NCBI GenBank assembly: GCA_014192545.1
Contig: BJHL01000003.1
Coordinates: 426,089-490,088, forward strand
Origin: Phycisphaerae bacterium
GTDB taxonomy: Bacteria > Planctomycetota > Phycisphaerae > Phycisphaerales > UBA1924
DNA length: 64,000 bases
Reading direction: 5' to 3'
The position numbers and the translations under genes are program-made. Below are positions 24,614-34,241 of the stretch, in pieces (position 1 is the first letter of the stretch; each line of letters starts with the position of its first letter). Below the pieces are notes generated by a model, which saw only the letters and a list, made by a program, of their open reading frames with translations, searched no databases and was not told where the DNA came from.

Positions 24614-26836
24614 ATGAAGACGCTGCCTTTGGCTTGTGGGGATTGCAGGCTCAACGCCTCGCTCCAGCTTCGCTCGCTCACTCCTGCCGCTTTGGTCGCC
24701 GCCGCGCTGCTCGCAGCCAGCGTCACCGGCTGTGCAACCAAACACACCGGCCATAAGTCCGGTTCGCAATCCGGCACAAGCGCATCAAGCTCCGCTGTCG
24801 CAACCGCCCCCCGCGCCTCGCGTGAAAACATCCCCGAACTCACCAAGAAAGTCGAGTTCGCGCGCGACCGCGTCTTCCCCTCGCTGGTCAACATCACCGT
24901 CATCACCGTCAGCTACTGGGGCGGCAGCGAAACCAAAGGTGGCTCCACCGGCTCAGGCACCATCATCTCGCCCGATGGCTTGATCGTCACCAACCACCAC
25001 GTCGTTGAAGATGGCAAGAGCTTCAAAGTCACTCTCGCCGACCAACGCGAAGCCACCGCGACGCTCGTGGGCGACGACCCCATGACCGACCTCGCCGTGC
25101 TGCGCATCAACATGGCTGATCTTGGCGCCGCCGGAAGCGAAAATGCCAAGCTCCCCGTCGCTACCTTCGGCAACAGCGACGATCTGCAAGTGGGCGACTA
25201 CGTCATCGCCATGGGCGCGCCCTACGGCCTTTCACGCAGCGTCACGTTGGGCGTTGTCAGCAACACCGAGCGCGTCTTCACCGGCATGTCGGGCGACGAC
25301 ATCGCCGACCAGGAATTCGACTTCGACGTCTCCAGCGACATCTTCACCCGCTGGATTCAGCACGATGCGCTGATCCTCCCCGGCAACTCAGGCGGCCCGC
25401 TCGTCAACCTCAAAGGCGAAATCATCGGCGTCAACACCCGAGGCGGCAGCGGCATGGGCTTCGCCAATCCCACCAGCCTCGTCAAGTACGTCGTCGACAA
25501 TCTCATCGAACACAAAGAAGTCCCGCGCAGCACCATCGGTGCCAACTTCAAGAGCGTCAAGCGCGCCGGCTTCCAAGAAGGCGTGCTCATCAATAGCGTC
25601 AATGAAAACGGCCCCGCCGACAAAGCCGGCCTCAAAGCTGGCGACGTCATGCTCGCCATCAACGGCCAAAGCACCAGCGCACGCTTCCCCGAAGAAATTC
25701 CCCTCGTCCTCCGCCGAATCGCCGAGAAGCCCGTCGGCACCACCGTTGAAGTCACCTACAAGCGCGACGGCCAAACCGGCACCGTGAACGTCACCACCGA
25801 AAAGCTGCTCAAAGAACGCGGCAACGAAATGGCCCTGCGCCTCTTTGGCCTCTCAGTCAGTGAAATCACCGACAAAATGGCCCGCAACCGCAACTTTGAT
25901 AACACCAACGGTGCCCTCGTCATCGGCGTCAAAGGCGGCAGCCCCGCCGAAACCGCAGAGCCGCAGTTTGCGTTTGGCGATGTCATCAAGAGCATGGATG
26001 GCGTCGCCATCAACTCGCTCGAAGACCTCGTAAATCAGTACAAGGCCATGGCCGCCAAAGATCCGCTGCCCGAATTCGTCACCATCGAGTTTGATCGCAA
26101 CGGCAAGAACCAACTCACGCTCATCAAGCCTCGCCCCGAAAAGCGCGACGACCCACCGCGCGAACTCCCCAAAGGCTGGATCGGCGTCGCCACCCAACCC
26201 GTCCTCAAGGACCTCGCCAAGCAAATGGGAATTGGCGAGCAGGTAGGCTTCCGCGTCACGCGCATCTATCCCAACACCCTCGCCGCCAACAGCGGCATCA
26301 AGGTCGGCGACGTCATCACCAGAGTCAACGCCGAAGCCATGACCCCACGCGGCATGCAAGACGCCGGCATGCTCCAACGTCGCGTCCGCCAACTCGGCAC
26401 CAGCGGCGAAGCCACGCTCACCGTTCTTCGTGACAAACAACCCATGGATGTCAAAGTCCCGCTCGAGCGCACGCGTATCACTGCCGAAGAAGCCCTGCGA
26501 GACAGCAACCGCGACTTCGAAATGTCCGTGCGCGAACTCACGTTCTTTGATCGCGACGACAACCGCTGGGACGAATCCGTCACCGGCGTCATGGTCGTCA
26601 GCGTCGAACGCGTCGGCTGGGCAGGCCTTGCAGGCATGGTCGAAGGCGATGTCATCCAACGCATCAACAACGAGAATGTGACCGACCTCCCCAGCTATCG
26701 CAAAGCGATGGAAAAAATCAGCAAAGACCAACCCTCACGCGTCGCCTTCTTCGTCCAACGCGGCAACCGCACCCAATTCAAATTCGCCGAACCCGAGTGG
26801 AAGCCCACAACGGCCAAGGCGGAAGAGAAGAAGTAA
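24614..26836 (+). CDS. HtrA/DegP-type serine protease lipoprotein with four PDZ-like modules
   Basis: The 740-residue envelope protease starts at 24614 with a signal peptide ending SVTGC (Cys40 lipobox). The S1C catalytic triad is complete: His129 in VTNHHVV, Asp159 in DDPMTDLAVL and Ser259 in LPGNSGGP. Four PDZ-like regions follow, each with a GxxAGDVI-like core: near residues 320-365 (KAGLKAGDVMLAINGQ), 415-480 (AFGDVIKSMDGVAI), 515-580 (NSGIKVGDVITRVNAEAM) and 655-700 (AGMVEGDVIQRINNENV). Most HtrA proteins have one or two. It would degrade or chaperone misfolded envelope proteins. A non-catalytic homologue lies directly downstream. Confidence 0.9.
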   Translation: MKTLPLACGDCRLNASLQLRSLTPAALVAAALLAASVTGCATKHTGHKSGSQSGTSASSSAVATAPRASRENIPELTKKVEFARDRVFPSLVNITVITVSYWGGSETKGGSTGSGTIISPDGLIVTNHHVVEDGKSFKVTLADQREATATLVGDDPMTDLAVLRINMADLGAAGSENAKLPVATFGNSDDLQVGDYVIAMGAPYGLSRSVTLGVVSNTERVFTGMSGDDIADQEFDFDVSSDIFTRWIQHDALILPGNSGGPLVNLKGEIIGVNTRGGSGMGFANPTSLVKYVVDNLIEHKEVPRSTIGANFKSVKRAGFQEGVLINSVNENGPADKAGLKAGDVMLAINGQSTSARFPEEIPLVLRRIAEKPVGTTVEVTYKRDGQTGTVNVTTEKLLKERGNEMALRLFGLSVSEITDKMARNRNFDNTNGALVIGVKGGSPAETAEPQFAFGDVIKSMDGVAINSLEDLVNQYKAMAAKDPLPEFVTIEFDRNGKNQLTLIKPRPEKRDDPPRELPKGWIGVATQPVLKDLAKQMGIGEQVGFRVTRIYPNTLAANSGIKVGDVITRVNAEAMTPRGMQDAGMLQRRVRQLGTSGEATLTVLRDKQPMDVKVPLERTRITAEEALRDSNRDFEMSVRELTFFDRDDNRWDESVTGVMVVSVERVGWAGLAGMVEGDVIQRINNENVTDLPSYRKAMEKISKDQPSRVAFFVQRGNRTQFKFAEPEWKPTTAKAEEKK

Positions 26837-26841
26837 AACAA

Positions 26842-26885
26842 ATTCACCGCAAAGACGTCGAAAGCGCGCAGAGACGCCGAAAGTG
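26842..26885 (+). repeat. dispersed TTCACCGCAAAGACG element, second copy
   Basis: AATTCACCGCAAAGACGTCG runs into GCGCAGAGACGCCGAAAG, closely matching the element at 12239-12282. Confidence 0.65.
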
Positions 26886-26956
26886 CAAAGCCGCATCGCG
26901 GCGCTCGCCTGTTGCCAGAGGCGCCAGCCTCTGGTAAGCTTTCATCACACAACCAA

Positions 26957-26978
26957 AGCCCCGGCAGGGGCGCTCGAC
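26957..26978. repeat. dispersed palindrome-like repeat, diverged copy
   Basis: AAAGCCCCGGCAGGGGCGCTC forms a GCCCC/GGGGC stem with loop GGCA, similar to the GCCGCC palindrome family. It is 18 bases before the start of the next gene. Confidence 0.45.
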
Positions 26979-26995
26979 TCACTCGAAAGGACCCT

Positions 26996-27892
26996 ATGAC
27001 TCGCCTCACCTCGCTCCTCGCTCTCCCCGTCGTTGCCCTCTGTCTCGCCTGCGGCACCGCCACCCCCGCCCTCGCCGCCGATGCCCAGGCCGACGCCATC
27101 CGCAAGCTCAGCACTGAAAAATCCCCCGCACTCGTCACCATCAAGTTCATCTTGAAGGGCGAAGAAGGCGACGGCGGCATGGGCGGCGACAGCGAGCAAG
27201 AAGCTTCGGGGGTCGTCATCGACGGCTCGGGCCTCATCCTCGTCAGCAACCTCGAAATGGGCGGCAACCCCTTCTCCGGCATGATGGGCATGGGCGCAGG
27301 CCCCCAGCCCCAGGAAATCAAAGTCCTCGCGGGCGACGACACCCAAGGCGTTGATGCCAAACTCATCGCTCGCGACAGCGAACTGCACCTGGCCTGGGTC
27401 CGCGTCGACAAAGCTCCCGAAAAGCCCTTCGCCGCAATCGACCTCAATGCTTCTGCCGCCGCCGCTCAAGGTGATGAATTGTTCATCGTCTCGCGCATGG
27501 GCAAGTTCTTTGATCGTGCCGTGACCGTCAACAACTTCCGCGTCAGCGGCACCACCACCAAGCCCCGCAAGGCCATGCTGGGCGGCCAAATCCTCATGAC
27601 CTCCATGGGCCTGCCCGTCTACAACGCCGATGGCAAAATCATCGGCATCAGCAGCATCATCCTCCCCAACCAAGATGAAATGGAAGGCATGGCCGGCGGC
27701 GGCATGCGTGGCATGCAAGAAATGATCGCCGGCGCAATCATCCCCGCCGCCGATATCGTCGAAGCCACCAAGACCGCCCTCGAAAACGCGGCCAAGGCAC
27801 CCGCTGAAGAACCCAAGACCGACGAAGCCAAGACCGACGAAGCCAAGACCGAAGAAACCAAGCCCGAAACCGAAACCAAGAAGCCTGAGTAA
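26996..27892 (+). CDS. exported trypsin-fold homologue lacking the catalytic triad
   Basis: The 298-residue protein starts at 26996 with AAAGGA upstream and has a signal peptide (LALPVVALCLACG...ATPALAA). The S1C-like fold is visible in ASGVVIDGSGLILVSN, LIARDSELHLAWVRVD and ADGKIIGISSIIL, but the catalytic residues are missing: Asn85 stands where His should be (LVSNLEMGG), the Asp position is different, and GNSGGP is replaced by LGGQILMTSMGLPVYN. The C-terminus has a tandem Lys-Thr-Asp-Glu-Ala repeat (KTDEAKTDEAKTEETK). It may be a regulatory or binding partner of the protease just upstream. A terminator follows. Confidence 0.75.
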   Translation: MTRLTSLLALPVVALCLACGTATPALAADAQADAIRKLSTEKSPALVTIKFILKGEEGDGGMGGDSEQEASGVVIDGSGLILVSNLEMGGNPFSGMMGMGAGPQPQEIKVLAGDDTQGVDAKLIARDSELHLAWVRVDKAPEKPFAAIDLNASAAAAQGDELFIVSRMGKFFDRAVTVNNFRVSGTTTKPRKAMLGGQILMTSMGLPVYNADGKIIGISSIILPNQDEMEGMAGGGMRGMQEMIAGAIIPAADIVEATKTALENAAKAPAEEPKTDEAKTDEAKTEETKPETETKKPE

Positions 27893-27921
27893 TCAGCCTG
27901 CAGCACAAGCAATCGATCTGA

Positions 27922-27947
27922 AACCCGCGAGTTGTCGCGGGTTTTTT
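27922..27947 (+). terminator. rho-independent terminator
   Basis: A 9-bp perfect stem AACCCGCGA/TCGCGGGTT with a GTTG loop is followed by a T-run. It ends the unit with the HtrA-type proteins. The same stem sequence occurs at 63872-63898. Confidence 0.92.
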
Positions 27948-28069
27948 CTTTCTCCCACCCGCAGACCCTTGCAACTTCCGCCACCCATCTCCCCACACCC
28001 AACTTTCTCAATCTACGTTACAATACTACCTCGCGCTGCGCATCTGCACCCTCTTCCCAAGGCTCCACC

Positions 28070-28738
28070 ATGCCCACCAAGTCCACCAACCCCGACAAAC
28101 TCAACCTCGCCAAGTGGATTCGCGAGAATCAATCCAAGCTCGTCCCGCCCGTCAGCAACAAACAACTCCTTAGCCACGCCAAAGATGTCATCGTCTTCGT
28201 CTCAGGCGGCCCCAACACCCGCAACGACTACCACGTCAACCCCACCGAAGAACTCTTCTACCAACTCAAAGGCGACATCGCCGTGCGCCTGCGCCCCCTC
28301 GACGGCAGCAAGCCCCACGACGTCATCATCAAAGAAGGCGAAATCTTCCTCCTGCCACGCTGGGTCCCCCACCGCCCCCAGCGCCCCAAAGGCACGCTGG
28401 GCCTCATCATGGAATTTCCGCGTGGACACGACGAGCAAGGCAACCCCCACAAAGACGGCCTGCGCTGGTACTGCCCCAAGTGCGACAACCTCGTCCACGA
28501 AGCCCGCTGGGTCCTCAGAAAAATCGACGAAGACCTCAAAACAATCATGGAAGCATTCTGGTCAGGCCCCGCCGCAAATCGTACTTGTAAGCACTGCAGC
28601 ACCGTCATCGAACGTGCCAGTGCCATCGCTCTCAAAGCCGGAAAAGTGACGGCCGCCAAAGCCAAGTCAGCCAAGTCCAATCGCCCCACTGCCGCAAAGC
28701 CCGCGAACCGGAAAACTAAACCCGCCGCCAAACGCTGA
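28070..28738 (+). CDS. nbaC: 3-hydroxyanthranilate 3,4-dioxygenase
   Basis: The enzyme opens the ring of 3-hydroxyanthranilate to 2-amino-3-carboxymuconate semialdehyde in tryptophan breakdown or quinolinate formation. From 28070 it has 222 residues. Iron-ligand motifs: His and Glu in NDYHVNPTEELFYQLKGD and His in LPRWVPHRPQRP. The second, rubredoxin-like site is present as CPKC and CKHC. The C-terminal about 45 residues are an unusual Lys/Ala-rich tail (KVTAAKAKSAKSNRPTAAK) not expected in this family. The next enzyme of the pathway starts 9 bases later. Confidence 0.93.
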   Translation: MPTKSTNPDKLNLAKWIRENQSKLVPPVSNKQLLSHAKDVIVFVSGGPNTRNDYHVNPTEELFYQLKGDIAVRLRPLDGSKPHDVIIKEGEIFLLPRWVPHRPQRPKGTLGLIMEFPRGHDEQGNPHKDGLRWYCPKCDNLVHEARWVLRKIDEDLKTIMEAFWSGPAANRTCKHCSTVIERASAIALKAGKVTAAKAKSAKSNRPTAAKPANRKTKPAAKR

Positions 28739-28747
28739 GTCATCGCG

Positions 28748-29854
28748 ATGCAACACTCCGCCGTGACTACCGCCGGCTCCATCGACCTCCACACCCACAT
28801 CCTCCCCCAGCACTGGCCCAACTGGACCCAGCGCACGGGCTATTCCGGCTGGATTGAACTCGCCCACACCAAACCCGGCTGCGCCTGCATGCAACGCACC
28901 GAGCGCGACGGCTCGCTCACCAGCTTCCGCGAAATCCAATCAAACTGCTGGGACCCCGCCGTTCGCCTGCAAGACATGCACGCAACCGGCGTCGCCATGC
29001 AGGTCCTCAGCACCGTCCCCATCATGTTCTCGTATTGGGCCAAGCCACAAGACGCCTACGACCTCGCGCGCCTCCTCAACGACCACATCGCCAGCATCTG
29101 CCGCGAACATCCTCACTCCTTCGCAGGACTCGCAACTATCCCACTGCAAGACCCGCAACTCGCCATGCGCGAACTCGACCGCTGCATCAACGACCTCAAC
29201 CTCCCCGGCATTCAAATCGGCACCAACGTCAACGGCACAAACCTCGACGATCCTTCAATCATCGAAGTCCTCGCCCACGCCGAAAAACGCAGCGCCTGCG
29301 TCTTCATCCATCCCTGGGAAATGCTCAGCCTCAGTCGCCACCCGCGCATCAACGCCGAGCCGCAACTCACCGAGCGCATGGCCCGCTACTGGATGCCCTG
29401 GCTCGTAGGCATGCCCGCCGAAACCACGCTCGCCATCTGCTCACTCATCTTCGCCAACGTCTTCGAACGCTTCCCCGCACTTCGCATCTGCTTCGCCCAC
29501 GGCGGCGGCAGTTTCCCCGCAACCTTGGGCCGCATCTCACACGGCCGCCACTGCCGCGCCGATCTCTTTCCGCAAGGCGCGCCCGACCCGCTCACCTACC
29601 TCGCGCAGCCCAACCAACCCGCCAAGTTCTACGTCGATTCCCTCGTCCACGAACCCCACGCCTTGCGCCTGCTCATCAATCTCTTCGGCAGCAATCGCAT
29701 CGCGCTCGGCAGCGACTATCCCTTCCCCCTGGGCGAAGACAAACCCGGCGAACTCATCCGCTCCCTCGCAAACGAACTCTCACCAACCGAAATCAACAAC
29801 ATGCTCGGTGCGACGGCACGGAACTTCTTGGGCATTCCGCCAGCGGCGTCGTAA
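28748..29854 (+). CDS. nbaD: 2-amino-3-carboxymuconate-6-semialdehyde decarboxylase (ACMSD)
   Basis: A 368-residue amidohydrolase-fold, zinc-dependent decarboxylase that acts on the product of the preceding enzyme. Metal-binding HxH is in SIDLHTHILP, a further His in FAHGGGSFP, and the Asp in ALGSDYPFPLGE. FPATLGRISHGR matches the family's substrate region. The order dioxygenase then decarboxylase with 9 bases between is typical of the 2-nitrobenzoate/tryptophan meta-cleavage pathway. No transport or upstream kynurenine genes are next to it. Confidence 0.92.
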   Translation: MQHSAVTTAGSIDLHTHILPQHWPNWTQRTGYSGWIELAHTKPGCACMQRTERDGSLTSFREIQSNCWDPAVRLQDMHATGVAMQVLSTVPIMFSYWAKPQDAYDLARLLNDHIASICREHPHSFAGLATIPLQDPQLAMRELDRCINDLNLPGIQIGTNVNGTNLDDPSIIEVLAHAEKRSACVFIHPWEMLSLSRHPRINAEPQLTERMARYWMPWLVGMPAETTLAICSLIFANVFERFPALRICFAHGGGSFPATLGRISHGRHCRADLFPQGAPDPLTYLAQPNQPAKFYVDSLVHEPHALRLLINLFGSNRIALGSDYPFPLGEDKPGELIRSLANELSPTEINNMLGATARNFLGIPPAAS

Positions 29855-29860
29855 CACCGC

Positions 29861-30907
29861 TCACTCCGCCGCCTTCCATCCACTCACCGCCTCGCGCCGC
29901 GTTGGGTGCAGCATCGTCCACACCTTGTCCAACAAAGGCCGCAACCCCATCTTCGCCGCACCGCTGATCGCAAAAATGTCGCGATCCAGCCGCGCACCAG
30001 TCGCCTTCGCCACCGCCTTCAGCACCACCGCCCGCGCCTTGTCATCCTCGAACAAATCCATCTTGTTCACCGCGATGATCTCCGGCTTGTCGGCCAGCAC
30101 TTCGCTGTATGCCTTCAACTCCGCGCGAATCGTCTCGTAATTCTCTTCCGCACTCTTCCCGTTGTCCGCTTCCGCATCCAGCACATGGATGATCACCTTC
30201 GTGCGCTCAACATGCCGCAGAAAATCATGCCCCAGCCCCGCCCCACTGCTCGCCCCTTCGATCAATCCCGGAATATCCGCGATCACAATCCGCCTCGCCC
30301 CATCAATCTCGCACACGCCAAGTTGCGGCGAAAGCGTCGTAAACGGATAATTCGCAATCTTGGGAGTCGCCTTCGTCAGCGCCGCCAGCAGCGTGCTCTT
30401 GCCCGCGTTCGGCAGCCCCACCAATCCCACTTCCGCAATCAACTTCAATTCAAACCGCGCCCGAAACCCCGCGCCCGGCTCGCCCGGCTCACTGGTCTTC
30501 GGACTCTGATTCGTGCTTCGCTTGAAGTGCTCATTCCCCCACCCACCGCGCCCACCCTTGCAAATAATGACCCGTTCACCCGCCTTCAGGTCATGCACCA
30601 ATTCCCCAGTTTCTTCGTTGAAAATCAGCGTCCCCGCCGGCAGCATCAGCACCAAATCATCGCCGCGCCGCCCCGAGCACTGCTTGGCCCCGCCGTTGTC
30701 GCCGTCCTTGGCCGCCCACTCAGACTGAAACCGAAAGTCATACAGCGTCGACATCCCATCATCCGCCTGCGCAACAACATCGCCCCCATCCCCGCCGTTC
30801 CCGCCATCAGGACCGCCTTTGTTGACAAACTTCTCCCGACGAAATGTAACCGCACCGTTGCCACCGTTTCCGGCACGAAGGTTCACGACTGCTTGATCAA
30901 CGAACAT
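29861..30907 (-). CDS. obg: GTPase Obg
   Basis: Obg is an essential GTPase linked to 50S ribosome assembly and stress. The 348-residue protein has the glycine-rich Obg fold at the N-terminus (VVNLRAGNGGNGAVTFRREK), and G motifs GLPNAGKSTLL (P-loop), DIPGLIEGASSGAGLG (switch II) and NKMDLFEDD. It lacks any long C-terminal extension. It is convergent with the ACMSD gene, 6 bases apart. The upstream region 30908-31021 carries a short A-rich repeat stretch. Confidence 0.95.
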   Translation of the reverse strand: MFVDQAVVNLRAGNGGNGAVTFRREKFVNKGGPDGGNGGDGGDVVAQADDGMSTLYDFRFQSEWAAKDGDNGGAKQCSGRRGDDLVLMLPAGTLIFNEETGELVHDLKAGERVIICKGGRGGWGNEHFKRSTNQSPKTSEPGEPGAGFRARFELKLIAEVGLVGLPNAGKSTLLAALTKATPKIANYPFTTLSPQLGVCEIDGARRIVIADIPGLIEGASSGAGLGHDFLRHVERTKVIIHVLDAEADNGKSAEENYETIRAELKAYSEVLADKPEIIAVNKMDLFEDDKARAVVLKAVAKATGARLDRDIFAISGAAKMGLRPLLDKVWTMLHPTRREAVSGWKAAE

Positions 30908-31021
30908 GCCATAGGGTAGGGGAACAATGAAACCGAAAAGCGAAAACTGAAAACCGATAAATGAAAACCAGCGTGCCCCGCACGCTGATGAATCCCATCA
31001 TTTTCGCTTTATCGCTTTTCC

Positions 31022-31420
31022 TCACGCCGCTCGCCGCAGCCGCCCCGCCGCGAACGTCCGCAGCAGCCGCTCACGATCACCCGTCCGCGCAAATCGCGTA
31101 AACACCACCGCCATCCGTACAGGCCCGGGCTCACTGTCGTCCATCCACACGATATTGCCAAACGCAAACACCGCTCGCCCAGGCCCAGTATCGCCCGCCG
31201 CCAGCACCGCATCAGGCAGTTCGATCTTGATCGCCACCTGCGTGCCCGCCTCAAACCCGCGGTCGAGTTCAAACTGGAGCCCACCTTCGCTGATGTCGTA
31301 CGTGTGCCCCTCAAAGTCAAACGTGTCACTGTCCAGCGTGCGAATCGCAATCGCCGTATACGCCGCAGGCAGCATGAACCGCTCAAAACGCCGACGATTG
31401 GTGATAGGCAAAGTGCTCAT
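31022..31420 (-). CDS. PilZ-domain protein
   Basis: The 132-residue protein has the c-di-GMP-binding signature: NRRRFERF (RxxxR) near the N-terminus, then DISEGGLQFELD about 40 residues later (the D/NxSxxG motif). The rest is the six-strand barrel (AVFAFGNIVWMDD, VRMAVVFTRFAR). It should bind c-di-GMP and regulate a partner such as a polysaccharide or motility system. A GGAG box lies 7 bases before the start at 31420. It is divergent from the gene at 31589, with about 170 bases between. Confidence 0.85.
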   Translation of the reverse strand: MSTLPITNRRRFERFMLPAAYTAIAIRTLDSDTFDFEGHTYDISEGGLQFELDRGFEAGTQVAIKIELPDAVLAAGDTGPGRAVFAFGNIVWMDDSEPGPVRMAVVFTRFARTGDRERLLRTFAAGRLRRAA

Positions 31421-31588
31421 GGGGCTGCTCCGATCTGCTTTCTGTACGCAACGCGCGTGCCGCCTGTACGGCCGCTACAACGAGATATCGGGCGACATCC
31501 GCACCCACTTGAGTTCACGACCAGAATTCCCATGAATAGCTAAACTGCGCGCACCGCAGTCGCATCCATTCACCCAAAGGGGGTCTCT

Positions 31589-32260
31589 ATGTTCGGTTTT
31601 CTCGATGCCAAGAAGTCATTTTGGAACTGGTTTGTCGCCAACAGCGACCGTCTGCTCAAAGCACCACTGGGTCCTAGCCCGGAGTTTGAAGACCTCAAGC
31701 GACGTCTGCACAAAGTTAACCCGAATTTGGTGCTTTCGCTTGGCAGCGATTCCGCCCCTTCGCGCCAACTCGTCATCAGTGCCGACGGCGATCGCAGCAA
31801 CTTTCATATTGTTGAAGAACTAGTCGACCTTGCTCCCAGCGTGCCCGGCTGGACAATCGTCCGTTTCAAGCCGCGCGAACCCAATTATCACAGACACGTG
31901 TTTCAAATGGGCAAACTCGAGATCAGGCCTGAACAGATTCGCTACATGCTACTTGTAGGATGGAATCAGGCTGCCACTCAGTTTCACCTCGCTGTTGACC
32001 TCTTCATCGAAGGATGCGCACAGCAAAATCAGCCGGAGTACGTCCGTGTTGCGTTCATCCTCGTGGACGGCGCTCTCGGTGAATATGACGTCGCTATGAA
32101 GATGTCGCGCATGCGCGTGTTTCCCATGTCCGCGGCACCCGAAACTGCCGGCGCATGGGACACATTTGTCGAAGCCTTCGACAATGCGTTCGAAGATCTG
32201 TTGGCGCAAGCAGCCAATCGCGCAGCGGCTCATCAAGGGCGCCAGTATCCCGGGAAATGA
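31589..32260 (+). CDS. conserved uncharacterised protein
   Basis: The 223-residue protein starts after AAAGGGGG. It begins SFWNWFVANSDRLLKAP and contains VLSLGSDSAPSRQLVISADG and VPGWTIVRFKPREPNY. From memory this is a widespread soluble family of unknown role with an N-terminal W-x-WF element and an ISADG core, but I cannot name it. No signal peptide or membrane segment. It is convergent with dnaK, with a bidirectional terminator between. Confidence 0.6.
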   Translation: MFGFLDAKKSFWNWFVANSDRLLKAPLGPSPEFEDLKRRLHKVNPNLVLSLGSDSAPSRQLVISADGDRSNFHIVEELVDLAPSVPGWTIVRFKPREPNYHRHVFQMGKLEIRPEQIRYMLLVGWNQAATQFHLAVDLFIEGCAQQNQPEYVRVAFILVDGALGEYDVAMKMSRMRVFPMSAAPETAGAWDTFVEAFDNAFEDLLAQAANRAAAHQGRQYPGK

Positions 32261-32261
32261 A

Positions 32262-32289
32262 AAACGACCGCACTTTCGCGCGGTCGTTT
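32262..32289. terminator. bidirectional terminator between 31589 gene and dnaK
   Basis: A 10-bp perfect stem AAACGACCGC/GCGGTCGTTT has an 8-base loop. On the minus strand it is followed by a TTTTT run (after dnaK); on the plus strand by GTTTCG. It lies between convergent stops. Confidence 0.85.
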
Positions 32290-32309
32290 CGAGTTTCACT
32301 GCGACGACC

Positions 32310-34241
32310 TCACTCCTTCACCTTGAACTCCGCATCAATCACATCATCCTTCCCCTGCGGCTTAGGCTCCGTCGTACTCGCTTCCTGCCCACCGCCGCCG
32401 CCGGCCTTGGCTTGCTCGTACATCACCTTGCCGATTTCCATGCTCGCCGTTTCCAGCTCTTTCATCGCCGCTTCAATCGCCGAGCGATCATCCGCCTTGA
32501 GTTTGGTCTCAAGACTGCTGATTGCACTCTCAATGCGGCCACGAATTTCGCTGGTCACCTTGCCGCCGTGCTCTTCCAGAGCCTTGCGGTTCTGAATGAC
32601 CATCGCGTCGCCCTTGTTCTTGAGGTCAACCAGCTCGCGCCGAGCCTTGTCCTCGCCCGCGTGCGCCTCGGCATCGCGCTTCATGCGTTCAATCTCGTCC
32701 TTGCTCAAGCCACCACTGTTGGTGATCTTGATATCGGCCTTCTTGCTCGTGGCCTTGTCCATCGCCGTCACGGTCAGAATGCCGTTCGCGTCGATGGCAA
32801 ACTCGACTTCGATCTTTGGCACACCGCGCGGCGCGGGCGCAAGCCCCGCGAGCTCAAACTGCCCCAGCGTGCGGTTGTCTTTCGCAAACTCGCGCTCGCC
32901 CTGCAGCGCATGAATCATCACGCTCGTCTGACTGTCAGCGGCCGTGCTGAACTCTTCCTTCCGGCTCGTCGGAATCGTCGTGTTGCGCTCAATCAGTCGC
33001 GTCATCACGCCGCCCAGCGTCTCAACACCCAGCGAAAGCGGCGTCACGTCAAGCAGCAGAATGTCCTTGACATCGCCCATCAAGACGCCGCCCTGAATCG
33101 CCGCGCCAACCGCGACCACTTCATCCGGGTTCACGCTCTTGTTCGGATCGCGACCAAAAATCTCCTTCGCAATCTGCTGCGCCTTAGGCATACGCGTCGA
33201 GCCGCCCACCAGCACCACTTCATCAATCTTGCTGATGTCCAGCTTCGCATCACGCAGTGCCGACTGGCACGGAGCCTTCAGCCGCTCAAACAAATCGCCC
33301 GTGATGTTCTCAAACTTCGCCCGCGTCAGCGACACTTGCAAGTGCTTGGGACCGTTCTGATCCGCCGTGATGAACGGCAGATTGATCGTCGTCTCCATCG
33401 CGGTCGAAAGCTCGATCTTGGCCTTTTCCGCCGCTTCCTTCAAGCGTTGCAGCGCCATGGCATCCTTGCGAATATCAATGCCTTCCTTCTTGCGGAACTC
33501 TTCCGCGAGGAAGTCAATGACGCGCTGATCCCAGTCATCGCCGCCCAGGTGCGTGTCGCCGTTGGTGCTCAGCACCTCAAACACGCCATCGCCAATGTCC
33601 AAGATGCTCACGTCAAACGTGCCGCCACCAAGGTCAAACACCGCGATCTTCTGATTCTTCTTGCCCTTGTCCAAGCCATACGCCAGCGCCGCCGCCGTCG
33701 GCTCGTTGATAATCCGCTTGACCGTCAGGCCCGCAATCTCGCCCGCGTCCTTGGTCGCCTGCCGCTGCGCATCATTGAAATATGCCGGCACCGTAATGAC
33801 CGCTTCCGTCACCGGCTCGCCCAAGTAGTCTTCCGCCGTCTTCTTCAGGTCCTGCAAAATAAACGCACTGACCTGTTGCGGCGAGAACTCACCTTGGTTT
33901 ACCTTCACCTTCACGCTGTCGTCGCTGCCGCCGACCAAGGCGTAAGGCACCTTGCTCTCTTCGTTGCCGCTCTTGCCGTAGGCGTTGTCGCCCGTCGCGC
34001 TCACTTCGCTGCGCCGCCGACCCATGAACCGCTTGACCGAATAGATCGTGTTCTTGGGGTTAGTCACCTGCTGGTGCTTGGCGGGCTGGCCGACGAGCCG
34101 CTCACCCTTCTCCGTAAAACCCACCACGCTGGGCGTGATGCGATTGCCCGTGCTGTTGATCAGAACCTTCGGGCTGCCGCCTTCCATGATGGCGACGCAA
34201 CTGTTAGTCGTACCCAAGTCGATACCAATGATCTTACCCAT
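32310..34241 (-). CDS. dnaK: Hsp70 chaperone DnaK
   Basis: The 643-residue chaperone starts at 34241 with GGAG about 10 bases upstream. Motifs: N-terminal [20 protein letters not shown], phosphate loop [15 protein letters not shown], adenosine-binding [15 protein letters not shown], then the substrate-binding domain ([17 protein letters not shown]) and a C-terminal helical lid ending [14 protein letters not shown]. It is a complete DnaK; no grpE or dnaJ gene is adjacent. A sigma-54-type promoter lies just upstream and no CIRCE element was found. Confidence 0.97.
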   Translation of the reverse strand: MGKIIGIDLGTTNSCVAIMEGGSPKVLINSTGNRITPSVVGFTEKGERLVGQPAKHQQVTNPKNTIYSVKRFMGRRRSEVSATGDNAYGKSGNEESKVPYALVGGSDDSVKVKVNQGEFSPQQVSAFILQDLKKTAEDYLGEPVTEAVITVPAYFNDAQRQATKDAGEIAGLTVKRIINEPTAAALAYGLDKGKKNQKIAVFDLGGGTFDVSILDIGDGVFEVLSTNGDTHLGGDDWDQRVIDFLAEEFRKKEGIDIRKDAMALQRLKEAAEKAKIELSTAMETTINLPFITADQNGPKHLQVSLTRAKFENITGDLFERLKAPCQSALRDAKLDISKIDEVVLVGGSTRMPKAQQIAKEIFGRDPNKSVNPDEVVAVGAAIQGGVLMGDVKDILLLDVTPLSLGVETLGGVMTRLIERNTTIPTSRKEEFSTAADSQTSVMIHALQGEREFAKDNRTLGQFELAGLAPAPRGVPKIEVEFAIDANGILTVTAMDKATSKKADIKITNSGGLSKDEIERMKRDAEAHAGEDKARRELVDLKNKGDAMVIQNRKALEEHGGKVTSEIRGRIESAISSLETKLKADDRSAIEAAMKELETASMEIGKVMYEQAKAGGGGGQEASTTEPKPQGKDDVIDAEFKVKE

